Shown one piece after another: positions 44,236 through 54,300 of a stretch of DNA of 64,000 nt; the first letter of the stretch is position 1; the number at the start of each line of letters is the position of its first letter. The stretch is from Macrostomum hystrix (lineage: Eukaryota > Platyhelminthes > Macrostomidae), in contig CATNEN010000003.1 in assembly GCA_950097015.1 (NCBI GenBank), positions 12,939,001 through 13,003,000 of the forward strand, written 5' to 3'. The position numbers and the translations under genes are program-made. The notes below the pieces were generated by a model. The model saw only the letters and a list, made by a program, of their open reading frames with translations. It was not told the DNA's origin and ran no database searches.

Positions 44236-44700
44236 GTGCAGCAGTCCACACCTAGGCGTGGTCGAATCGAGCTTACCCTTCGCTATAGCCGTCCTCGCCA
44301 GTGCCTCGTGATCGCCTGTCATCGAGCCGAGCTTCTACCTCCGTCACCTGTCAATCAACAATTAAGAAAATTGTCTGCATCAAGCCAGTGTTTGAATCCG
44401 TACGCCAAGCTGCACGTTGAGACCTACTCTGGCCAATCGGGCACCGCGACTATTTGCAAGCAAAAGTGCAAACGCACTAATACAATGCGATCTACATCTA
44501 AGCCGGTGTTTGACGAGTCATTCGATTTTCCATTAAACGAATTGGATTTGGAGCGTAGCGTACTCTTTGTTAGCGTGCTGCATCGCAGGTTAAAGAGGCG
44601 CGGACCCAATCGTGGCTTGCCGCTCGGATTGGCCAGGATTGCTTTGGCCAATTTCTCGCACAATAGTACAGCCTGGTATGAATTGGATGCCGCCAATTGA
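44161..44700 (+). CDS. Esyt: Alternative last exon of E-Syt encoding a second C2C domain
   Basis: Acceptor ATATCTTTCAG|GAT, phase 0, 180 codons to TGA. It encodes a Gln run (CAG repeat at about 44198-44235), then GRIELTLRYSRPRQCLVIAC, NPYAKLHVE, TNTMRSTSKPVFDESFDF and a final AWYELDAAN. Exon 7 has the same layout (GRVQVTLRYSQTRQCLVIVC, VYAKLYIE, TKTMKSTRQPVYDESFEF, IWYDL), so the two are a duplicated C2C unit. Because exon 7 ends in its own stop, this exon can be used only by skipping exon 7 or splicing from inside it. Phase-0 candidates are exon 6 (CAG|GTCAAC) or CAGTCG|GTGTCT within exon 7. Basic residues between strands suit membrane binding. Coding status looks good; the splice partner is inferred. 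Confidence 0.82.
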
Positions 44701-44810
44701 CCCTCTGATTGGTCCTACAGCAATTTTGTTTTTAATTATATGCTGCTACTAACAGTAGAGTAGTGTAACTGAAATGTTTGACGAGGGTGAGGATATTTCT
44801 GTTGCCCTAG

Positions 44811-44816
44811 AATAAA
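44811..44816 (+). promoter_or_regulatory. Polyadenylation signal of the distal E-Syt isoform
   Basis: AATAAA about 110 bases after the stop at 44700. Confidence 0.6.
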
Positions 44817-44919
44817 CTCGATTATAGATGTGAGATTTGGCGACGGTGATGTGGAAATTAATAGGTAATATCCAGAAAGAGAATCAAAGGATGAGATTCT
44901 ATGAATCTATGAATAGGGT

Positions 44920-45570
44920 GAGATATAAAAAGGGGGTTAGAGTGTAAGATCTAAGGGTCTATGGGTGAGATTCTAAAGGAGTCTAAGAGTGAGTTTTCAG
45001 CGGAGTCTAAGGATGAGATTCGAAAGTAGCCTAAGGGTGAGATTCTAATGTTATCTAAGGGTGAGATTCTAAAGGAGTCTAAGGATGAGATTCAAAAGTA
45101 GCCTAAGGGTGAGATTCTAATGTTATCTAAGGGTGAGATTCTAAAGGAGTCTAAGGGTGAGATTCTAATGTTATCTTAGGGTAAGATTCTAAAGGAGTCT
45201 AAGGGTGAGATTCTAAAGGAGTCTACGGGTAAGATTCTAATGTTGTCTAAGGGTGAGATTCTACTGTAGTCTTAGGGTGAGATTCTAACGTAGTCTAAGG
45301 GTGAGATTCTAAAGGTGTCTAAAGGTGAGATTCTAATGTAGTCTTAGGATGAGATTCTAAAGTAGCCTAAGGGTGAGAGTCTAAAGGAGTCTAAGGGTGA
45401 GAGTCTAAAGGAGTCTAAGGGTGAGAGTCTAAAGGAGTCTAAGGGTGAGATTCTAAAGTAGCCTAAGGGTGAGAGTCTAAAGGAGTTTAAGGGTGAGATT
45501 CTAAAGGAGTCTAAGGGTGAGATTCTAAAGGAGTCTAAGGGTGAGGTTCTAATGTTGTCCAGGGGTGAGA
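44920..45570. repeat. Minisatellite, 24-bp unit, intergenic
   Basis: Unit contains GATTCTAAAGGAGTCTAAGG and GTGA, about 26 copies. Each has AGGGTGAGA, donor-like on the plus strand. It lies just past the E-Syt polyadenylation signal. Confidence 0.95.
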
Positions 45571-46340
45571 TCTTGCAGGTGAGTCAGTAGGTTAGTAATT
45601 AGGAGTGTCAGAAACTTTCAAAGCTCAAATTCATTCTTTGAAAATGCAGTGCGTAAATACAAAAGCATATAAACATTTACGTATACTAATTTTTACCCTG
45701 AACTTTAGTCTAGTCTCTTTGCTAGATTAAAATAAGCCAAAATGATGTGAAATTGAAGATACATTATTTTCTATAATTTTCAGATTGTTTTTAATTCATA
45801 TTTTAATTGCTTTTTTTACGTTTGATATGCACTCGTTGCTACTGATTAAGTAGACGAACTGCGTCGAGTCAGTAGATTTTGTGCTTTTCTTTTAAATTAA
45901 AGCTCGCCTTGTCAGTCTTTTATTGTAAAAATCGGCATTTCGCAATTCGATTGTTTCATTAGAAATAATATTTTACTTATCGATGTTTAATTGAAAAGTT
46001 TATAATGACAGGTTCTATCTTGTGCAATGTTAGTTCATTCTACGATGATGTAAATTATACTACTTACAATACGTTTTCCGCGTTTCTGTCTTTACAAATT
46101 GAAATCAATTTTTTGATTAGTATATTGTCCAATCAAGTATTCTGATTCTTTATTGCCTTCTGCGTGCGTATAATAATCAGTGTTAGACCGTGTGAACAGT
46201 GATCTTAACAATGTTATTAACTTATTCATAAAAAAGTTAAAGTATACATTAGTGAGCTTTCTATCATTTAAACTGTACTGTGTATAGTCTTTAACCTCAA
46301 TTGTTCAATTGTCAGTTTGTGCCTGACTAGTGTTCAGTCA
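45571..46340. other. AT-rich intergenic sequence
   Basis: No exon, transposon end or array recognised. Confidence 0.4.
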
Positions 46341-46344
46341 CAGT

Positions 46345-48200
46345 ATAACTAGCCCCTGTCTAACAGGTTTTAGTCCTTGTCTAACAGGTTCTAGCCCCTG
46401 TCTAACAGGTTTTAGTCCTTGTCTAACAGTTTATAGTCCTTGTCTAACAGGTTCTAGCCCCTGTCTAACAGGTTTTAGTCCTTGTCTAACAGTTTATAGT
46501 CCTTGTCTAACAGGTTCTAGTCCTTGTCTAACAGTTTATAGTCCTTGTCTAACAGGTTCTAGTCCTTGTCTAACAGTTTATAGTCCTTGTCTAACAGTTT
46601 ATAGTCCTTGTCTAACAGGTTCTAGTCCTTGTCTAACAGTTTATAGTCCTTGTCTAACAGGTTCTAGTCCTTGTCTAACAGGTTCTAGTCCTTGTCTAAC
46701 AGGCTCTAGTCCTTGTCTAACAGTTAATAGTCCTTGTCTAACAGGTTCTAGTCCTTGTCTAACAGTTTATAGTCCTTGTCTAACAGGCTCTAGTCCTTGT
46801 CTAACAGTTTATAGTCCTTGTCTAACAGATTCTAGTCCCTGTCTAACAGGTTCTAGTCCCTGTCTAACAGATTCTAGTCCCTGTCTAACAGGTTCTAGTC
46901 CATGTCTAACAGGTTCTAGTCAAAGTCTAACAGTTTATAATCCTTGTCTAACAGTTTTAAATCCTTCTCAAACAGGTTCTCATCCATGTCTAACAGGTTC
47001 TAGTCCTTATCTAACCGATTCTAATCCCTGTCTAACATGTTCTAGTCCTTGTCTAACAGATTCTAGTCCCTGTCTAACATGTTCTAGTCCTTGTCTAACA
47101 GATTCTAGTCCCTGTCTAACAGGTTCTAGTCCTTGTCTAACAGTTTATAATTCTTGTTTAACAGGTTCTAGTCTCTGTCTAACAGGTTCTAGTCCTTGTC
47201 TAACAGATTCTAATCCCTGTCTAACAGGTTCTAGTCCTTGTCTAACAGGTTCTAGTCCCTGTCTAACAGGTTCTAGTCCCTGTCTAACAGGTTCTAGTCC
47301 CTGTCTAACAGGTTCTAATCCCTGTCTAACAGGTTCTAGTCCCTGTCTAACAGGTTCTAGTCCTTGTCTAACAGGTTCTAGTCCTTGTCTAACAGATTCT
47401 AGTCCCTGTCTAACAGGTTCTAGTCCTTGTCAAAAATGTTCTAATCCCTGTCTAACAGGTTCTAATCCTGGTTTAACAGATTCTAGTCCCTGTCTAACAG
47501 GTTCTAGTCCTTGTCAAAAATGTTCTAATCCCTGTCTAACAGGTTCTAATCCTGTTTTAACAGGTTCTAGTCCTTGTCTAACAGGTTCTAGTCCTTGTCT
47601 AACAGTTTATAATTCTTGTTTAACAGGTTCTAGTCCCTGTCTAACAGGTTCTAGTCCTTGTCAAACAGGTTCTAGTCAATGTCTAACAGGTTCTAGTCCC
47701 TGTCTAACAGGTTCTAGTCCCTGTCTAACAGGTTCTAATCCCTGTCTAACAGGTTCTAGTCCCTGTCTAACAGGTTCTAGTCCTTGTCTAACAGGTTCTA
47801 GTCCTTGTCTAACAGATTCTAGTCCCTGTCTAACAGGTTCTAGTCCTTGTCAAAAATGTTCTAATCCCTGTCTAACAGGTTCTAATCCTGGTTTAACAGA
47901 TTCTAGTCCCTGTCTAACAGGTTCTAGTCCTTGTCAAAAATGTTCTAATCCCTGTCTAACAGGTTCTAATCCTGTTTTAACAGATTCTAGTCCTTGTCTA
48001 ACAGGTTCTAGTCCTTGTCTAACAGTTTATAATTCTTGTTTAACAGGTTCTAGTCCTTGTCTATCAGGTTCTAGTCCTTGTCTAACAGATTCTAGTCCCT
48101 GTCTAACAGGTTCTAGTCCTTGTCAAACAGGTTCTAGTCAATGTCTAACAGGTTCTAGTCCTTGTCAAACAGGTTCTAGTCAATGTCTAACAGGCTATAC
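46345..48200. repeat. Minisatellite, 21-bp unit, about 90 copies, upstream of MOCOS
   Basis: Unit contains TTCTAGTCCTTGTCTAACAG plus one G. The array keeps a strict 21-bp register across 1.9 kb, so one plus-strand frame stays open for 638 codons (heptads of the type SSPCLTG). Blocks of several units are repeated (for example around 47410-47560 and 47830-47990). Each junction reads TGTCTAACAG|GTTCTA. It ends about 145 bases before the MOCOS start codon. Confidence 0.95.
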
Positions 48201-48344
48201 CTCGTCCAAGAAGAAATATTTCTTGTCAGGCTCCAGTCTTGTTTAATCATGAAACTAGTTACTAGGCTGAGTCGACAGCACCTGAAATAACACGAATACG
48301 AATTCCAGCTTTGAACACAAATCTTGAGCTACGCCAAATGAACC

Positions 48345-51300
48345 ATGGACATCAAGCAGCTACGCCAGCTAGAATTTCCCCAACTAAGCGACTATGTCTA
48401 TCTGGATCACGCTGGAGCTACGCTCTATTCGGAGCGTCAGTTGACCAGAGTGATGCAGGAGCTGCAGGGCGGCATGTACGGCAATCCGCACACACAGGTT
48501 AGTCTAATTTGCATATTTGAACTTTTTCTATACATATCGGCTTATCGTAGTTCTTATAACGAAAAAAATTACTTGCACTAGCTAAATGAACAAAAATAAA
48601 AACTTGCATTTGTTAGTCCTATTTTCTCTGCTTTGCAATGCTTCACGAAAGTTTTGAATGGTAAATTTCCTTTAACAAGTGGTTGCTGTTTTGTATTTTC
48701 GATACATATCGGCTAGCACAAGCCGATCTTCAAAATTATTTTAATTGACAAAATGCAGTGTTTGCATAAGCTTTCTTGTGATGAATCGAAGGTTAGCCGA
48801 TATGTTTAGAAATTCTGGTATTTCAAGCGGATAGTAACATTTTTCTGTGGCGTTTTGTCATTTAAAATTGTACTAGCTTTTTTTTGCCCGTTGTTTTTGG
48901 GGCAGAAATTTAAAGCAAAGCAGTAAGCAATTCACGTCTCTGTATTAACTTTATAGTGAAGGTCACCATTTATTTATTTACTGCATTAATGAAAAGTGAA
49001 GAGTTTGTTTAAGTGCGTTTTAAGTAAAAAATAAGTGAAAAGTTTGTCCAAACAGCCCCCTCTTGATTACTTCTTTAGAAACATGTCTCTTAGCCACTCC
49101 TCTATACAGTCAGTGGCAGATCCAGGAAGCTTCCTTCTCGGACCATTAGCCTAAAGGCATAGAAGTCCATTGCTGACACATTCTTTGTCGCCGATGGGTT
49201 TCCAGTGCGAATGTCAATTTGCCTGATGTTGATGTGGTACCCATCCTCTCCGTCCCAGAAAATAAGCGGATACTGCAATGTATCATAGGCTTTGTGCAGC
49301 TCAGAAATCCTTTGCAACTGATTGCTTCGCAGCTGCAGAACAATGTCTCGCTTCTCAAATTCCTGCCCAACAATTTGAATTGCGACATCGTTAACAACTG
49401 GTGCGTTATATCTCCTCTCATGCTGGCCTGCAGGCCGTTTATCAGCACGAATGACTACTCTGTGCTCCTCTGTGTCCCGTGGCAACCTCTCCATGGCAGT
49501 TTTAAATTGACGAACATAATTATTTTTCTCGTGCAGGACTTCCTGTAACTCAAATACAATGTTGGCACGCACTCCTGGAGCGATTCTACATCGGCGCTCA
49601 ACCTGCTCTTGATGATCTCCCATGAAGTAGATCTGCTGGAACTTTGGCTCCTCTCCAGGCAGTGGTAGCAATGATCCTGTCATGGTACACCTGACCTTGG
49701 ACTTTGAATGCAGGCATGAACCCTGGCTCACGGACAATACTTTTAGCTCCAAAAGAAGTCATTTGAAAGCAGCTGTTGTAGCACCGGATATTAGACAGAA
49801 AGTGCTCAGATTCTTCTGTCTCACCCAGCAACAGATGCCGAAGGCATGGTGGCAGGTTCTCGTTCAAAGGTTCAAGTATGACCTTTCCGTTGGAACAGCA
49901 CATGCCTGGAGTTTCGTTGGCCCATCTTAATGCATTGCAGCGTGCGCATTTGACCAACATTCTCGCCATCGCAAGTTTAGGATGGACACCATAGACAACA
50001 GTGGGATCATAACTCAGAGCCGCATTCAGTGCCCAAGGACGTGGGCCAGCTGGCTGATCAGGTTCGTCAACGTTGGGGTTTGTTGGGGCCGGGGGTGGTC
50101 CAACAAATTGGAAGGTCTCAGCGCGTTCCCTATGCCGCTCTCGATCATCCTGCCGACGCACTTCAGCCTGGTTGGCTGTTTCATTGCGACGGGCCTCGGC
50201 AGTCCGGTCTCTGTTCTGTTCTTGGCGCTGCTGTGTCTGGACTGCAGTCTCATTGCGACGGGCCTCGGCAGTCCGGTCTCTGTTCTGTTCTTGGCGCTGC
50301 TGTGTCTGGACTGCAGTCTCATTGCGACGGGCCTCGGCAGTCCGGTCTCTGTTCTGTTCTTGGCGCTGCTGTGTCTGGACTGCAGTCTCATTGCGACGGG
50401 CCTCGGCAGTCCGGTCTCTGTTCTGTTCTTGGCGCTGCTGTGTCTGGACTGCAGTCTCATTGCGACGGGCCTCGGCAGTCCGGTCTCTGTTCTGTTCTTG
50501 GCGCTGCTGTGTCTGGACTGCAGTCTCATTGCGACGGGCCTCGGCAGTCCGGTCTCTGTTCTGTTCTTGGCGCTGCTGTGTCTGGACTGCAGTCTCATTG
50601 CGACGGGCCTCGGCAGTCCGGTCTCTGTTCTGTTCTTGGCGCTGCTGTGTCTGGACTGCAGTCTCATTGCGACGGGCCTCGGCAGTTCGCTCTCTGTTAA
50701 GCTCTCGTCGCCTATCTACGTCTCTGCCGTGACTGGCTGTAGAACTTATTGCAGCTCCAGCACTGCTTCCACTGGTGCCTGATGTCTGTGCTCTTGTCCG
50801 AGGTCGAAGGTTATAGGGCTGGACTGGCTCAGCTTCATTTTCACTTGAAGCTGCTTGTGGCTGTGCTGAGGTGCTTGGTCTAGGTACTGCTGTTGTTGCG
50901 CCGTCTTCTACTGCATCGTTTGGCCTTGCTGTTGCTCGTCGAGCTGCTTTAGTCAAGCGACTTAAAAAACTTTTCTTAGGTGGCATCTGATTCTGAAAGT
51001 TAGAAGTAGTCCGAATGACAGGGGACCTGTGTTGAAAAATCTTTCTCTTATCTTCAGTGGGAAAGGCTAAGCCTCTATTTTAGCAAAGCACTGTACGCCA
51101 GCCTCTCTCTTTCTTCTATCCCAGGCTGGCTGTAGAGAAATATCGACTGGAGAGACAGTCTAGGGGTTTGGGCTGTGTACATTCACGGCTTGAAATACAA
51201 TGTACAGTCTGGGGCTTCGGCGCCCGGGGAAGGGAGGGGGTGGCTGTAATAAAATTTGGCCCGCAGAGTGGCGGAGGGGAGTTGGGGTGGCTGTCTTCGG

Positions 51301-54300
51301 AAAACAAAAAGTGACTCACTTTGAGATGATGCAGCTTTGCTCTGGATTGAGTAGAGATGTTCAAAATTGACAGCATTATTGGAAAACATGTAAAGTGTAA
51401 GTGGATCAAATTTGGAGAAAATCTGACAAAGTGGGGCGACGATATGTCGAATTGAGTGATTTTTTGACGATTTTTGAGCAGTTTTTTGCACTTTTGAGCA
51501 GGAAGGAAATGATTTTTCGGGAATTTGAGTAGCCTATTGCACTCAGCGTAGGTGGTTTTAGGTATGTGCAAAGTTTGGTGCGATTTGGTTGAGCGGTTTC
51601 GGCGTCTATAAAGACAAAAGGTTGCACACACACACACACACACACACACAGACAGACAGACAGACAGAGTTTTCACTTTTATATATATAGATATATTTCG
51701 CTACATATCGGCTAACTTAGAACCTCTAATATTATAGGCTCGCAAGAGTGCCAACACTAGTCGCCTTGTTGAGGAGGCGCGCAATTCAATTCTGCGCCAC
51801 TTCAACACCAACAATCAGCAGCACGCTGTTGTATTCACATCAGGCGCCACGGCGGCTATCAAACTACTAGCTGAGTGTTTCTCACCTGAGGGCGACTCTA
51901 ATTCTTTCTACTTTCTCAGAGATTCGCACACTTCCATTGTTGGCATGCGCGAATCGCTTAGACAGCGCGGTTTCAACATAAAATGCTGCCAATCTGAAAC
52001 TGAATTTGAAGAATTCGCAAATAGTGCTACTGATAGTAGTGTTCGTCAGAATAAATTGTTCGCCTTCCCGGCTCAGTGTAATTTCTCCGGCAGGAAGCTG
52101 GATTTGGGACTCATTGAACGCTTGAAACTGCGCAATAAATCTGTCTACGTACTACTGGATGCCGCCTCATTTGCCGCCACTAATCCTTTGGATTTAACAG
52201 CCTGCACGGCGGACTTCGTTTGTCTATCGTTCTACAAGATGTTCGGCTATCCCACTGGCCTAGGTGCACTCATTGTGCGGCTAGATAGTGCGGCCAGCGG
52301 TGTGCTTAAGAAGGCCTACTTCGGCGGTGGAACTGTTCAAGTGAGTGTGGATTATCGGCTTCTATCTAGTTTTGATCTAAAATCGCTGGTCTTCTGATAA
52401 GAATTACCATTTTCTAATGTCGACGTGTCTTTAACTGGTATCAAAGTGCCATTTTCTTATCGGTAATTGCTGTTTTATGATCAAGAGGTGCCATTTTCTG
52501 ATCAAGAAGTGCCATTTTCTAATCAAATAAGTGCCATTTTCTAATCAAATAAGTGCCATTTTCTAATAAAAAGTGCCATTTTCTGATCAAGAAGTGTAAT
52601 TTTCTAATCAAATAAGTGGCATTTTCTAATCAAATAAGTGCAATTTTCTAATCAAATAAGTGCCATTTTCTAATCAAATGAGTGCCATTTTCTGATCAAT
52701 AAGTGGCATTTTCTACTCAAATAAGTGGCATTTTCTAATCAAATAAGTGCCATTTTCTAATCAAATAAGTGCCATTTTCTAATCAAATAAGTGCCATTTC
52801 TAATCAAATAAGTGCCATTTTCTAATCAAAAAGTGCTTTTTTTGACAGGAGTTCCACTTAATATTTTAATTAAATGCCATATTCCGATATACATGTATAC
52901 ATGCAGATGTGCCATTTTCTGATTTAATAGTGCCATCGAAATAAAATCAAGTTTCTGCCTAATGCCTTACTAACTTTCAATCGCAGGCAGTTGTTCCCGC
53001 TGGCGCATTTGTTCAACAATCGCCCGATCTGGCTGGCTACTTGGAAGATGGCACTCTCAATTATCTGGGCGTCATCGCATTGCGACACGGCTTCTGGGCC
53101 CTGGAACAACTGGGCGGCGGAATGCAACGCATCAGCGAGCGAGTGTTTCACCTGGCCCAGTACCTAGTTAGCGGGTTGAGCAAACTGAGACACGCTGATG
53201 GCAAGCCTGTTTGTCAGTTCTATACGGACAACGATTATACTGAGCTGTCTAGGCAGGGCGGCATTGTCGCTTTTAATCTGATTCGTAGCGACAGCTCATT
53301 TGTTGGCTATTCGGATTTGAGCTCACGGGCTGAGAATTATAAAATCCAGGTAAGCTTGTCTATGGGATCTGAGTGGTTATCTGCCAGTTAATCCACAAGT
53401 TAATCTCCTCTATGGAATCTGAGCGTTAATCTTTATGTTAATCTCCTCTGTGGAATCTGAGCGTTAATCTTTATGTTAATCTCCTCTATGGAATCTGAGC
53501 GTTAATCTTTATGTTAATCTCCTCTATGGAATCTGAGCGTTAATCTTTATGTTAATCTCCTCTATGGAATCTGAGCGTTAATCTTTATGTTAATCTCCTC
53601 TATGGAATCTGAGCGTTAATCTTTATGTTAATCTCCTCTATGGAATCTGTGCGTTAATCTGTATGTTAATCTCCTCTATGGAATCTGAGCGTTAATCTGT
53701 ATGTTAATCTCCTCTATGGAATCTGAGCGTTAATCTGTATGTTAATCTCCTCTATGGAATCTGAGCGTTAATCTGTATGTTAATCTCCTCTATAGAATCT
53801 GAGCGTTAATCTCCAAGTTAATCCCCAAGTTAATCTCCTCTATGGAATCTGAGCGTTAATCTCCAAGTTAATCCCCAAGTTAATCTCCTCTATGAAATCT
53901 GAGCGTTAATCTCCAAGTTAATCCCCAAGTTAATCTCCTCTATGGAATCTGAGCGTTAATCTCCAAGTTAATCCCCAAGTTAATCTCCTCTATGAAATCT
54001 GAGCGTTAATCTGTATGTTAATCTCCTCTATGGAATCTGAGCGTTAATCTCCAAGTTAATCCCCAAGTTAATCTCCTCTATGGAATCTGAGCGTTAATCT
54101 CCAAGTTAATCCCCAAGTTAATCTCCTGTATGAAATCTGAGCGTTAATCTGTATGTTAATCTCCTCTATGGAATCTGAGCGTTAATCTCCAAGTTAATCC
54201 CCAAGTTAATCTCCTCTATGGAATCTGAGCGTTAATCTCCAAGTTAATCCCCAAGTTAATCTCCTCTATGGAATCTGAGCGTTAATCTCCAAGTTAATCC

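Larger units (their letters stand above)
49102..51691 (-). mobile_element. Helitron, 5' half with Rep N-terminal region, frameshifted
   Basis: On the minus strand the element begins A|TCTATATATATAAAAGTG at 51691, the TC start expected after a host A, followed by TCTG and TG microsatellites as in many Helitrons. The open frame starts at 50986 (MPPKKSFLSRLTKAARR), passes a charged 23-residue repeat, then the zinc-ribbon-like CARCNALRW.NE..GMCC, NIRCYNSCFQMTSFGA and KVQGQVYH. One extra base near 49684 then shifts the frame; coding continues as GSLLPLPG, FQQIYFMGD, KRPAGQHERRYNAP and YPLIFWDGEDGYHI to DFYAFRLMVREG, then ends at 49102. The HUH and helicase domains and the 3' end are absent. Inserted in MOCOS intron 1, opposite to the gene. 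Confidence 0.88.

Noticed and set aside
49982-50782. Plus-strand frames of 219-266 codons rich in Leu/Cys
   Set aside because: Antisense of the Helitron 69-bp coding repeat.
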